The notes under the pieces are model-generated. The model made no database searches and had not been told where the DNA came from. It saw nothing but the letters and a program-made list of their open reading frames with translations. From Halodurantibacterium flavum (lineage in GTDB: Bacteria; Pseudomonadota; Alphaproteobacteria; Rhodobacterales; Rhodobacteraceae), in assembly GCF_042681825.1 (NCBI RefSeq), contig NZ_JBHUGH010000003.1:426418-490417 (forward strand): a stretch of 64,000 nt of DNA, read 5' to 3'. Positions 35,839-44,608 of this stretch are shown in pieces (within the stretch, counting starts at the first letter, position 1; each line of letters opens with the position of its first letter). The translations under genes and the position numbers were made by a program.

Positions 35839-35924
35839 ATCCACCTGCATGAGAGACGGCTGGCAGGCGACCGCCATCCGCCAGGAAAATCGTGCCTGAC
35901 CGGGGACGCCGAAAGGCTTTGACA

Positions 35925-35948
35925 CCCTCTGACAACTGTGGCAGAGGG
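35925..35948. promoter_or_regulatory. inverted repeat CCCTCTG-N10-CAGAGGG
   Basis: Seven-base perfect arms CCCTCTG (35925-35931) and CAGAGGG (35942-35948) lie in the divergent gap between the YgjP-like gene and the FYDLN gene, directly after TTGACA (35919-35924). The placement suggests an operator over a promoter of the FYDLN gene. No clear -10 element was found. Confidence 0.35.
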
Positions 35949-35986
35949 CTGCGACTCCGGCAAGACCAGTTTGGAAGGGGAACTTC

Positions 35987-36331
35987 ATGCCCAAGGAAGA
36001 ATGGGGCGTCAAGCGCCTTTGCCCCACCACGGGGAAACGCTTTTACGACCTGAACAAGACGCCCATCGTCAGCCCCTACACGGGTGAGATCGTCGATATC
36101 GAGAGCACCCGGCGCAAATTCGCCGCAGCGGCCTCGCCCGTCCGGGGCAAGGTCCAGAAGGACGATGAGGATGATGTCCTGGTCGATGATCTCGACAATG
36201 AGGAAGACCTCCTGCCCGAGGCAGAGAGTGACGATGTCGATCTCGGCGACGACCTTCTCGAAGACGATGAGGACGATACCGTTCCGCTCGACGACCTCAC
36301 CGATGTCGGCGGCGACGACGAGGAAAGCTGA
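35987..36331 (+). CDS. FYDLN acid protein (TIGR02300 family)
   Basis: This is a 114-residue protein. The N-terminus WGVKRLCPTTGKRFYDLNK is the diagnostic FYDLN zinc-ribbon-like motif, with PIVSPYTGE after it. The C-terminal half is almost purely acidic (DDEDDVLVDDLDNEEDLL and similar), with a very low isoelectric point. This alphaproteobacterial family has no known function. AAGGGGAA lies upstream of the ATG. The usual neighbour is a tRNA-Ala, which is present 120 bases downstream. Confidence 0.95.
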   Translation: MPKEEWGVKRLCPTTGKRFYDLNKTPIVSPYTGEIVDIESTRRKFAAAASPVRGKVQKDDEDDVLVDDLDNEEDLLPEAESDDVDLGDDLLEDDEDDTVPLDDLTDVGGDDEES

Positions 36332-36450
36332 GACCTCGACCGCCCGTCTGTGGGCGGAAAAGAAAACGCGGGGGCAGAATTTTCCGCTTGCGCTGCCCCC
36401 CCGCCTGTCCTAAATGACCGCACACGCCCGGCACCGGGCGTCCCAAAGGT

Positions 36451-36526
<76 letters not shown>

Positions 36527-36689
36527 ATTTTAATGCTTCGTTAAATCAAGCATCCCGTCCTCCGGACTGACCAGCAGACGCTGAGCAGGCATGACGCCGC
36601 GGCTTTGCCAGCGCCCGCTTTCGCAGCCACCCTTTCCAGACTGATCGCGCAGATCCGCGCCCGGCCCATTTCTGAAAGAAGGCGCGAGG

Positions 36690-37129
36690 CTGAGTTTGAT
36701 CGGATCTTCGGCGTGAACGTGAAAGACGCCGTCTTCACGGTTCAGACGGCCTTGCCCCTCATGGGAGAGGGTGCATCGATCATCCTCACTGGATCGAACA
36801 CCGGTGTGATGGGAACACCGGCATTCAGCACCTACAGTACTCCAAGGCGGCGATCCGAAACGTTGCGCCAAGCTGGGCGCTGGATCTGAAGGGAACCGGT
36901 GTCCGGGTGAACGTCCTCTCCCCAGGGTCAAGCATACCCCGTGCTGGAAGGCATCGCAGAAGCCGCTGGCGGCAACGCGCTTTACGACGCATTGCTCTCC
37001 CACACTCCCTCGGGCCGAATTGCAGAGGCTGCCGACATCGCAGAGGTTGCTCTCTTTCTCGCCTCCGAAGACAGCAATGTGCTGACCGGTGGTGAAGACT
37101 TCGCTGACGGGGGGATGGCACAGGTTTAA
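36690..37129 (+). pseudogene. frameshifted, 5'-truncated SDR oxidoreductase
   Basis: Three reading frames together give the C-terminal half of a classical SDR. Frame one (from about 36690) gives FDRIFGVNVKDAVFTVQTAL and IILTGSNTGVMGTPAFSTY. Frame two (from about 36839) gives SKAAIRNVAPSWALDLKGTG and VRVNVLSPG. Frame three (from about 36939) gives VLEGIAEAAGGNALYDALLS and ends LTGGEDFADGGMAQV. The catalytic Ser and the YxxxK region lie across the first break. The cofactor-binding N-terminal half is missing. It starts 164 bases after the tRNA-Ala, which suggests decay after an insertion at that tRNA. Confidence 0.85.
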
Positions 37130-37270
37130 GGTCCCCGCACCGCGATGACCCAACAGCTCAAAGCGTCGATGGCCGCCCGCTGTACTGGCGGCAGCTATGC
37201 GGACGGAGCAGGCGATGACATGTTGCGCAGTCGGCTGGACGCGTTAAGACGACCGCTTTCGGATCTGCCT

Positions 37271-38554
37271 CTATCGGAAGGCCAGGTCCCGCAGGAACAG
37301 CGCGATCTGCGGGAAGTAGATCAGCGCGACTGAAACACTCAGCAGGATGACAATGAAGGGTGGCGTCCCCCGCACCACCTCCGCATAGGGCCGCTTGAAG
37401 ACGGCGATGGCGGTGAAGATATCCACGCCGAAAGGTGGCGTGGCCGACCCGATCGCCACCTGCAGCGTGATCAGCGTCCCGACAAGCACCGGGTCGAGGC
37501 CCACCGAATTCACCACCGGCGCGAAGATCGGCACCATTACCAGGATGACGACGATCGGGTCCACGAACATGCAGCCCAGAAAGAACGCGGCGGAAATCAC
37601 GAACAGGACGCCCGTCGGACCCATATCCGCGATGCCGATGGCGCCCAGAACCTCCTGCGGGATCTGCGCGAAGGAGATTACCCAGGAAAACGCGGCGCCC
37701 GCAGCGACGAGGATGAACACCACCGCCGTCACCAGCCCGGTGGAGCGAGCGGTAGCGACCAGTCCGCGGATGTTGACCGAGCGGAAAATGATCATCTCGA
37801 TGATGAGGGCATAGAGGACGCAGGCGGAAGCTGCCTCGGTCGGGCTGAAGACGCCGCCATAGATGCCGCCGATGATGATAGCGGGAAACCCCAGCGGCCA
37901 GAGCGCGCGTTGCAGCGCCCGCACCCGCGCCCGCCAATCTGCCCGCGGCTCCGTCGGGACATTGTGCCGAACCGCGTGAAACCATGCATAGATCGAGAAG
38001 AGCACGAGGATGAGCAGCCCCGGGCCGATCCCGGCGATGAACAGTTCGGCGATCGAGGTGTTGGATACCACGCCGTAGATGATCATCCCGATCGAGGGCG
38101 GGATCAGGAAGGCGATATCGGACGCGTTCACGATTAGCGCGAGGATGAAGCTGTCGTTATACCCGGCCTTGAGCATCCGGGGCCGCAGCGGCGACCCGAT
38201 GGCCACCACCGTCGCCTGGGTGGATCCGGACACCGCGCCGAACATGGTGCAGGCGGCAGCGGTCGAGATCGCGAGGCCGCCGCGCTTGTGGCCCACCATG
38301 CTCATCACCAGATCGATCAGCCGGCCGGCGGACTGGCCGCGCGTCATGATGTCGGCGGCGAATATGAACATCGGCACCGCGATGAGGGATGCGGGCCGGA
38401 TGCCTGCCATCATCTGCTGGACCATCGTCTCCATCTGGCCCAGATCGCCGAACATCCAGTAAAACCCGGTGGCCGTGGCCGCAATCAGCGGGATCATCAT
38501 GGGAAATCCCAGCAGCAGCAGGACCACCATGATCGCGAAGATCGTCATGCCCAT
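37271..38554 (-). CDS. dctM: TRAP transporter large permease (DctM)
   Basis: The 427-residue membrane protein has about 11-12 segments, of the DctM family that forms the Na+-driven translocator of TRAP uptake systems. Family stretches include LLGFPMMIPLIAATATGFYW, MFIFAADIMTRGQSAGRL, FGAVSGSTQATVVAIGSPL and IPPSIGMIIYGVV. It is the last gene of a small minus-strand operon, four bases from dctQ. The substrate class (C4-dicarboxylate or other organic acid) is set by DctP and cannot be read here. Confidence 0.95.
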   Translation of the reverse strand: MGMTIFAIMVVLLLLGFPMMIPLIAATATGFYWMFGDLGQMETMVQQMMAGIRPASLIAVPMFIFAADIMTRGQSAGRLIDLVMSMVGHKRGGLAISTAAACTMFGAVSGSTQATVVAIGSPLRPRMLKAGYNDSFILALIVNASDIAFLIPPSIGMIIYGVVSNTSIAELFIAGIGPGLLILVLFSIYAWFHAVRHNVPTEPRADWRARVRALQRALWPLGFPAIIIGGIYGGVFSPTEAASACVLYALIIEMIIFRSVNIRGLVATARSTGLVTAVVFILVAAGAAFSWVISFAQIPQEVLGAIGIADMGPTGVLFVISAAFFLGCMFVDPIVVILVMVPIFAPVVNSVGLDPVLVGTLITLQVAIGSATPPFGVDIFTAIAVFKRPYAEVVRGTPPFIVILLSVSVALIYFPQIALFLRDLAFR

Positions 38555-38557
38555 GGA

Positions 38558-39145
38558 TCAATCCCCGTCATAGCCGTGGCGGAGCGCGGTGGAGATGAAC
38601 ACATCCCGCTCGATCACGTTCTTCACCGCCGTCAGGGTGTATTGCAGGCCGGTCATGAAGAACCCGACCGGCACCCAGAGGAAGGTCATCCATATCGGGA
38701 TCTGCAGCGATGGCAGAACCCGCCCGCGCCCCTGCAGCGTGAGGATGTAGAGCGTCGCATACCAGGCAAGCGCGAACATGAAGAAGGCTGTGACCAGCGC
38801 GATCACGATCATCAGCACCTTGCGCGGCCGGCGCGGCAGCTTGTCGAAGATCGCCGACATGCGGATGTGACGGCCATGCCGGGCGGCATAGCTGATGCCC
38901 GCGAAGGTGATGAGGATGATCAGGATGCGATTGATCTCCTCTGAGGACTGGATGCTCCGGTTCAGCGCAAAGCGGCCGATGACATTCGCCACAACGTTCG
39001 TGGCCATCAGCAGCACCCCCGCCGCCAGCAGGAAGGACTCGATCCGGATGATCGCCGTGTCGATGATGCCCAGAATGCCGGGAAGGGTGGAGCGGTATGC
39101 GGGCCGTTCGCTGCCCGCCGGTGTTTCAGTGGCCTTGTCGTTCAA
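38558..39145 (-). CDS. dctQ: TRAP transporter small permease (DctQ)
   Basis: At 195 residues, the protein has four predicted membrane helices. The DctQ core NVVANVIGRFALNRSIQSSEEINRILIILI (in parts NVIGRFALNRSIQSSEE and INRILIILI) includes the conserved Arg/Trp-like region. An N-terminal cytosolic extension of about 30 residues precedes helix 1. It works with DctM. It lies between dctP (62 bases upstream) and dctM. Confidence 0.93.
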   Translation of the reverse strand: MNDKATETPAGSERPAYRSTLPGILGIIDTAIIRIESFLLAAGVLLMATNVVANVIGRFALNRSIQSSEEINRILIILITFAGISYAARHGRHIRMSAIFDKLPRRPRKVLMIVIALVTAFFMFALAWYATLYILTLQGRGRVLPSLQIPIWMTFLWVPVGFFMTGLQYTLTAVKNVIERDVFISTALRHGYDGD

Positions 39146-39207
39146 AGCGCCGTTCCCCCGGCTGGTCAGGATGCGGCGCGTCCGGGCTGGCGGGCGCGCC
39201 GTGTGGG

Positions 39208-40224
39208 TCAGTTGACGGAAACGGCGTCAAGATCCTGCTTCATCTGGTCAAGGATCTCCTGTCCGCGATCGCCGGTCATCTCGATGAAGGTCTGCTCCAC
39301 CGAAGCGGCGGCGGCGCGGAAGGGTTCACGCTGGTCCTCGTCCAGAACGGTGATCGTAACCTCGGGCCGCGCCTCGCGGATCGCGTCGAGGGAGGCCTCG
39401 CTCAAACCGTCCTGATACTCCAGAATGTGCTCGAACGCGGCGTCCGTCGCATCCCGGATCACCTGCTGGTCTTCATCGGAAAGCCCGTCGAAGAAGTCCT
39501 GATTGGCCATCAGCGCCGTGGTGAAGTTGTTGTGGCCGATGAAGGTGATGTGGTCCGTCACCTCATACATCTTCGTGGATTCGATGAAGAAGGCCGGATT
39601 TTCCTGCCCCTGGATGATGTTCGTCTGCAGCCCGCCATAGACCTCACCCCACGGCAGGGGCGTCGGGCTGGCGCCGAAAGCGCGATAGCTTTCCACGAGC
39701 AGCGGATTGGTCATGACGCGGAACTTGACCTCGTTCAGGTCTTCGGGGCGTGTCACCGGTTCCCGCGTCGTCATGGCGACTTCGCCCTCGGGATACATCT
39801 TCAGAAGCTCCAGCCCCTGTTCTGCATAAAGCTCCGGGAACATCTCGTTGATCGCGCGGGAGGTGCGGAAGAACTCGTTCAGCTCCTCCGTATCCTGCGG
39901 CAGAAGATAGGGGACGAAGAAGACCTGCGCCTCGGGGATCAGCGCGCCGGTGAAGCCGGGCGACTGGTTGACGAACTGCAGGATGCCCGACTGGGCCTGT
40001 TCCATGATGTCGGCAGATTCGCCCAGCGTGCCATAGGGGAAAAGCTGGACCTCGTGGTCGGAATTTGCCTCGACCTCCTCCTTGAACTTCTGAGCGAAGA
40101 CGCCCTGCACCTCGTCGATGGCTTCCTCGAAAGCATAGCGCCACGTGTCGGCCGCGGCACTGCCTGCGAATACGGCAAGGGCGGCCACGGTGCTGGCACC
40201 GGTCATGAGAGTTCTGATCGTCAT
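39208..40224 (-). CDS. dctP: TRAP transporter solute-binding protein (DctP)
   Basis: At 338 residues, this is a secreted DctP-type binding protein: signal peptide MTIRTLMTGASTVAALAVFA ending before ADTWRYAFEE. Lobe stretches: EEAIDEVQGVFAQKFKEEVE, QLFPYGTLGESADIMEQAQ, VKFRVMTNPLLVESYRAFGA (Arg of the carboxylate site), PLPWGEVYGGLQTNIIQGQE. The VMTNP and WGEVYGGLQ motifs are the ligand-binding region of the family. The ATG at 40224 follows AAGGAG. The ligand is unknown. It heads the TRAP operon. Confidence 0.95.
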   Translation of the reverse strand: MTIRTLMTGASTVAALAVFAGSAAADTWRYAFEEAIDEVQGVFAQKFKEEVEANSDHEVQLFPYGTLGESADIMEQAQSGILQFVNQSPGFTGALIPEAQVFFVPYLLPQDTEELNEFFRTSRAINEMFPELYAEQGLELLKMYPEGEVAMTTREPVTRPEDLNEVKFRVMTNPLLVESYRAFGASPTPLPWGEVYGGLQTNIIQGQENPAFFIESTKMYEVTDHITFIGHNNFTTALMANQDFFDGLSDEDQQVIRDATDAAFEHILEYQDGLSEASLDAIREARPEVTITVLDEDQREPFRAAAASVEQTFIEMTGDRGQEILDQMKQDLDAVSVN

Positions 40225-40736
40225 TCGTATCTCCTTGGGTTTGTGCGAAGGCAGATGCCACGCACTTTCCTGTTGGATCCTGCAGGGGTGCCGGAATGGG
40301 CACCAAAAAGCATCCACCCCGGTCGCAGCATGAACGTGCTGGGGGCGATATGGATCCATCGGATCGGTCCACCCCCGCACAGAACGCGCAGGAGCAGCTT
40401 GCTGCGGTAGCTTTTTTGCACACATGCGCAGGGGCCGCAACCGCCCACCCCGCCGGTGATGGCGCCCCGTTGGGTTGCGGCTTGTGCAGAAGGCGCAGCG
40501 CACATCGGCGCGTTCACGGGGCATTTGTTTGCAAGAAGCATGTCGGGGCTGGTGTTGGCGGCGGTAATTTCTTCTGCACCTCAGGCTGAATTCGGAAGGC
40601 GTTCCGCCCGCCTCTCAAAGCCGGCGGGTGGGCGCGCTGGGACGCGTTTATCAGTCCTGCTGTTTGGCGCGGGGGCTTTCAGGGAACCCGCAGCCGCGCC
40701 ACCGGTTGGCCATGAAACGGTGGGAGAGCGCAGAAG
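40225..40736. other. non-coding gap between the TRAP operon and the CAP gene
   Basis: This is a divergent intergenic region of 512 bases. The open frames in it are compositionally like shadow frames, with no ribosome binding site or family match. It should hold the promoters of dctP (minus) and the CAP protein (plus). I saw no RNA gene and no convincing operator. A sigma-54-like string on the minus strand fails the spacing test. Confidence 0.6.
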
Positions 40737-41675
40737 ATGACCATGATCAAGTCACCCGAAATCCGGCGGCTCGTCTTCACGACCGCGCTGGCCGGCACCT
40801 TCGCAGTGCCCGCTTTCGCGCAGGAGACAGGCGACCTGCCGGCACTGCGGCTGGAGGCGCTTGATCTGACCAATGCCGCCCGGGAGGAGGCCGGCCTTCC
40901 TGAACTGGCCCCCAGCGACCTTCTGGATCAGGCGGCGCAGGATCACGCGGCCGACATGCTGGCGCGGGGCTACCATGATCATGTTTCCCCCGATGGCGAG
41001 ACCCCTTTCGACCGCTTCATCGCGGCCGGTGGCAATACCTGGTCGGTGAGCGGCGAGAACATCGCGACCTGCGAAGGCTGCTCCGTGCCACCCGATGCTG
41101 CCCGCGTGACCGCCTTCCACGACGGATGGATGCAAAGCCCGGGTCACCGCGAGAATATCCTGTCGGAAGGATTCGACAGCTTCGGCTTCGGGATCGTCGG
41201 CGAAGGCAGCCGGGTCTATGCCGTCCAGACCTTCTCGGGCGCCGGCGCGGGTGACGGCATCACGGAAGGCTTGACGCCGGAAGCCGCGCGGGAGGCAGCG
41301 CTTGCTGAAGTCAACGAAGCGCGCGCCGCAGAAAATCTCGACCCGCTTGAACGCAGCGACGCCTTGGACACCGCCGCCGGGCGCGTTCTGGAAAACACTG
41401 CCGGGGGCCCGGACGCGCTGCCCGAGAATATCTTCGACCTCTTGCCGGAAGGCTCAACCGGCTGGACGAGGCTTGCCTTGCAAGTGGCCAGCGTCGGCGG
41501 ATCGGGCGCCACCATCACGCGGGACAACATCGCGATGATCATCTCGGATTGGGCAGCAGCGGGCGAGGCGGGTCAAGGACTTGGCGGACCAGATGCGTCG
41601 CATATGGGCTTCGCTGTGGAAGCCGCAGGCGACGGACGCACTTCCGCCGCCGCAGTCTTTGCCGGGCGCCAATAG
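40737..41675 (+). CDS. secreted CAP-domain (SCP/PR-1) protein
   Basis: The 312-residue product has a signal peptide (cleaved near AFAQETG). The CAP domain spans about 35-165: LTNAAREEAGLPELAPSDLL, AADMLARGYHDHVSPDGETP, SGENIATCEG and GWMQSPGHRENILSEGFDSF. The HDHVSPDG, ENIA and HRENIL motifs carry the conserved His/Glu residues of the pocket. A second half (about 180-312) opens again with EVNEARAAENLDPLERSDAL, a degenerate CAP-like start without HRENIL. Function in bacteria is unclear. It is a single gene convergent with the PQQ dehydrogenase. Confidence 0.9.
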   Translation: MTMIKSPEIRRLVFTTALAGTFAVPAFAQETGDLPALRLEALDLTNAAREEAGLPELAPSDLLDQAAQDHAADMLARGYHDHVSPDGETPFDRFIAAGGNTWSVSGENIATCEGCSVPPDAARVTAFHDGWMQSPGHRENILSEGFDSFGFGIVGEGSRVYAVQTFSGAGAGDGITEGLTPEAAREAALAEVNEARAAENLDPLERSDALDTAAGRVLENTAGGPDALPENIFDLLPEGSTGWTRLALQVASVGGSGATITRDNIAMIISDWAAAGEAGQGLGGPDASHMGFAVEAAGDGRTSAAAVFAGRQ

Positions 41676-41703
41676 GCCCAGCGGTCGTGGGACGATCCGC
41701 GAC

Positions 41704-43587
41704 CTAACGCGGCAGACGATAGGCCACCGCCTGATCCGACACTTCCGGCTTCAGGATGGAGTTTCCGCCGACTGCGAAGACGACATAGTCTTCGCCCTCA
41801 TGCGTGAAGACGGCTGGTATCGAAACCGCGGGCGCCTCGACAAGATCGGACCAGAGTTCCTCGCCCGTGGCCGCGTCCAGCGCGCGGACCCGGGCATCCA
41901 TGGATGCGCCGATGAACACGACGCCACCCGCTGTCACCACCGGTCCACCAAGGGTCGGCGAACCCCAGGATGACAATCCATAGAAGCCGTGAAACTGCGC
42001 CTTGCCGAACGGAACCTCATAGAGCAGTTCGCCGGTGGCGAGATCGATCGCCGAGAAGGTGCCGAAAGGCGGCTTCCAGCAAGGCATCCCTGCCCAGTTG
42101 CTCCAATCGGTCAGATGGATCCCATAGGGGGATCCTTCCTGCGGAGAGAAGCCCTCCTCATTGCCGCCGCCCTCCGGGGCAAGCTCGTCATATTCTTCGC
42201 GCGGGATCAGACGGATCACCTGCACGATGCGCGATGCGTTGACATAGAGGATGCCGCTTCGGGGATCCACCGCGACGCCACCCCAGTTCGTGGCACCCGC
42301 CGTGCCGGGGTAGAACAGGGTCCCTTGCTCCGACGGCGGGGTGAAGATGCCTTGATAGAGATACTCCGACCGCTCTCGCGAACATTGGCCAAGGCTGACG
42401 ATGTCCGACAGGACCCAGACATCGGGCAGTTCCAGCGGATTGCCGACCGGCGCCGGGATCACGACGAAAGGCTGGGTGGGCGCGGCAACCTCGCCTTGGG
42501 CGGTGCTTTCGGGCACGGGCCGGTCTTCGATGTGAAACAGCGGCTCTCCGGTACGGCGGTCCAGCACGAAGAGAAAGCCCTGCTTGGTCGCCTGCACCAG
42601 CGCGGGAATGGTCTCGCCATTGCGCGTGATGTCGACCAGCGTCGGGGCCGAGGGTGTGTCATAATCCCAGATGTCGTGCCGGACGTGCTGGAAGCTCCAC
42701 ACGACTTCACCGGTGCCGATGTCCATCGCCGCCACCGACGTGGCCAGGGGCATCGGATCGGTGCGAAGCCCGCCCCAGTAGTTCGGGCTGGGCGACGACA
42801 CGGGCGCATAGACGAGGCCCAGATCCGGGTCGGCGGTCATCGCAGTCCAGATGTTCGCGGTGCCGGTCCGCGGAATCATTTCAGGTGGAATGAAGCCGGT
42901 TTCCCACAGCAGCTCCCCGGTCCGCGCATCGATGGCGAGGAGGTTGCCCGGTGGCGCCACGGTATATTCCCAATCCATGCCCGCCCAGCCGAGAAGAAGC
43001 GTGTCCCCCACCACCAAGGGCGGCTGAAGCAGCGAGAAGGGGAAGACGTCGTTGACCTGGTTCCACTGGTTGACATTCAGCACGCCGCCTTCAGCGAAAT
43101 CCGCGCAACGTGCGCCGGTATCGGCATCGACCGCGTGAAGCTCGGCATCCATCGTGCCCAGGAACACACGCTTTTCGCAGACGCCGGGCTGGCCGCTTTC
43201 CCAGTAGGCCACGCCCCGGTTCTTCAGCGCAGGCTGGGTCAGCGGCTCAAGCGTGGAGTCGCTGTCATAGGTCCAACGCTCCGCCCCGGTCGCGGGATCA
43301 AGCGCGATGATCCGATAGAAGGGCGTGCCCAGGTACAGCGTTCCGTTGGCATAGACGGGCGTGGCGGACCAGACGGTCTCGGGCAGTTCATCTGAGCCAT
43401 CCGAGACGTCGCCGGTGCGATACTCCCAAGCCCGTTCCAGATTCGTGATCGTTTCTGGGGTGAAGGTGCTGGCATGGGAGAACTTGGTTGAAGCAAGATC
43501 ACCGTGGAACGCAGTCCAGCTGTCCTGCTGCGCGGAAGCAGGGCCTATGGCGCAGACCACGATCGTTGCGGCTATGAGTCGCCTCAT
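41704..43587 (-). CDS. periplasmic PQQ-dependent dehydrogenase, membrane-glucose-dehydrogenase type
   Basis: The 627-residue product has a signal peptide (ending ASAQQ) and is made of PQQ-propeller repeats. It resembles the catalytic part of the membrane glucose dehydrogenase Gcd: RGVAYWE, QHVRHDIWDYDTPSAP (D308 or D310 as the catalytic base region), VQATKQGFLFVLDRRTG (K335 like the Gcd active-site Lys), IFTPPSEQGTLFYPG and MPCWKPPFG. Gcd proteins are about 800 residues because of five N-terminal membrane helices. Those are absent here and may be supplied by the preceding gene. Substrate is not certain to be glucose. The start ATG at 43587 forms TGATG with that gene. Confidence 0.88.
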   Translation of the reverse strand: MRRLIAATIVVCAIGPASAQQDSWTAFHGDLASTKFSHASTFTPETITNLERAWEYRTGDVSDGSDELPETVWSATPVYANGTLYLGTPFYRIIALDPATGAERWTYDSDSTLEPLTQPALKNRGVAYWESGQPGVCEKRVFLGTMDAELHAVDADTGARCADFAEGGVLNVNQWNQVNDVFPFSLLQPPLVVGDTLLLGWAGMDWEYTVAPPGNLLAIDARTGELLWETGFIPPEMIPRTGTANIWTAMTADPDLGLVYAPVSSPSPNYWGGLRTDPMPLATSVAAMDIGTGEVVWSFQHVRHDIWDYDTPSAPTLVDITRNGETIPALVQATKQGFLFVLDRRTGEPLFHIEDRPVPESTAQGEVAAPTQPFVVIPAPVGNPLELPDVWVLSDIVSLGQCSRERSEYLYQGIFTPPSEQGTLFYPGTAGATNWGGVAVDPRSGILYVNASRIVQVIRLIPREEYDELAPEGGGNEEGFSPQEGSPYGIHLTDWSNWAGMPCWKPPFGTFSAIDLATGELLYEVPFGKAQFHGFYGLSSWGSPTLGGPVVTAGGVVFIGASMDARVRALDAATGEELWSDLVEAPAVSIPAVFTHEGEDYVVFAVGGNSILKPEVSDQAVAYRLPR

Positions 43588-43931
43588 CAAGTGGTCCTCC
43601 TGTTGCTTCTCAGAAAGGCGAAGGCCATGGTCAGAAAAGCGGCGACCATCGCAATGGCAAGAAGCGTCTGCATCAGGAAAAACGCGGCAAGCGCGGTCAG
43701 GAACGCCGCGAGCATCGCCAGACTATTCAACGCGATGAACCAGCCCCGCGTCAGGCCGCTCATGATGAAAATGGCGATAAGCATGGTGGTGGCTACACTG
43801 CCAAGGAGGGCAAGCCCGGCCCCAAGCGTTCCATCCACCCCTGTATTGCCGAACGGGGCGGCGAGGGCGATCAATGCAAGCATCACACCCAGGGCCGAGA
43901 ACAGGATCGCGAAGACATAAGCGGTGCGCAT
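43587..43931 (-). CDS. four-helix membrane protein, possible split membrane domain of the PQQ dehydrogenase
   Basis: This is a 114-residue hydrophobic protein with four predicted membrane segments and a basic tail RSNRRTT. It has no signal peptide and no recognisable domain. It overlaps the PQQ dehydrogenase start by one base (TGATG), so the two are co-translated. In Gcd-type enzymes, the N-terminal membrane helices carry ubiquinone binding; a separate gene with that role is inference. The ATG at 43931 is preferred over TTG 43955 because GAGG precedes it. Confidence 0.7.
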   Translation of the reverse strand: MRTAYVFAILFSALGVMLALIALAAPFGNTGVDGTLGAGLALLGSVATTMLIAIFIMSGLTRGWFIALNSLAMLAAFLTALAAFFLMQTLLAIAMVAAFLTMAFAFLRSNRRTT

Positions 43932-44048
43932 GCGCCTCAACGCGGGTAACGACAAGTTGTTCCGTGACCTCAGTCTGCAGCTGTGTTTCCCACATTCGAT
44001 GCTAGCGCGTCAGCCATAGACCACGGTCGGAAGGCAGGGGGGGACGTG

Positions 44049-44150
44049 TTATTTCGCGTCGGGAGCCATCTTGCGTGCCGTGTAGTTCGACAACAGCGGA
44101 CCGATAAGACATGTGAGGAAGATCACGGTGATGATGGCGTCGGTTGACAT
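44049..44150 (-). pseudogene. 33-codon hydrophobic fragment, probably the end of a lost transporter
   Basis: The short frame MSTDAIITVIFLTCLIGPLL followed by SNYTARKMAPDAK is one membrane helix plus a polar tail. The LTCLIGPLL string resembles the last helix of cation:proton antiporters, so it may be a C-terminal remnant, but this is weak. No upstream part is present. It lies among transposase debris before the tRNA-Pro. It could also be an independent tiny membrane protein. Confidence 0.3.
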
Positions 44151-44274
44151 CCAGTCTGTCCCGCCGTCCTGCTATCGCTGCCGTCTTCCAAGATCACCCC
44201 GGGTGCATGCTTGACCTCGACTGGTGCGGCGGCCATGGACATATGCTGGTTCAATGCAGGTCCATGGTGCCCTT

Positions 44275-44331
44275 CACCGCTTTGAACTTGCTGCCGTCGA
44301 TGGCAACGCAGTCGCCCTTCAGCACGCCGAC
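44275..44331 (-). pseudogene. transposase fragment, IS1182-like
   Basis: VGVLKGDCVAIDGSKFKAV on the minus strand matches the conserved DDE segment (GDxVAxDGSKFKA) of IS1182-family transposases. Homology stops after KAV and before VGV, so only about 19 codons remain. It is debris from an old insertion next to tRNA-Pro. Confidence 0.6.
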
Positions 44332-44487
44332 CCGAGCTTTCCGACCGAGGGATACACGAGCCTTAGAGAGGAAGACCTGACGTAACCGTTCTGGACAACC
44401 AGAACAGGCCCGGCCTTTTGAGCAAAAGGCCGCATCGACGACGGGATTATCCTGTGTCGGCCGCTTTGATTTCAATGATTTGATATC

Positions 44488-44564
44488 TGGTCGGAGTGAG
44501 AGGATTCGAACCTCCGACCCCCTGCTCCCGAAGCAGGTGCGCTACCAGGCTGCGCTACACTCCG
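44488..44564 (-). tRNA. tRNA-Pro (anticodon CGG)
   Basis: Read on the minus strand, the acceptor CGGAGTG pairs with CACTCCG, and ACCA follows at 44491-44488. The anticodon stem CCTGC/GCAGG holds loop TTCGGGA with anticodon CGG. The T arm GGTTCGAATCC is standard. The 77 bases include the encoded CCA. Confidence 0.96.
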
Positions 44565-44608
44565 ACCGATGGGCGGGGGTTACCGAAACGCCGGGGAATT
44601 TGCAAGCC

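Noticed and set aside
36368..36405. Intrinsic terminator after the FYDLN gene
   Set aside because: GGGGGCAG and CTGCCCCC can pair, but the loop is long and no T tract follows.
40240..40262. sigma-54-like promoter on the minus strand before dctP
   Set aside because: TGGCAT is followed by TTCGCA one base too far; the GG-to-GC distance is wrong for a -24/-12 promoter.
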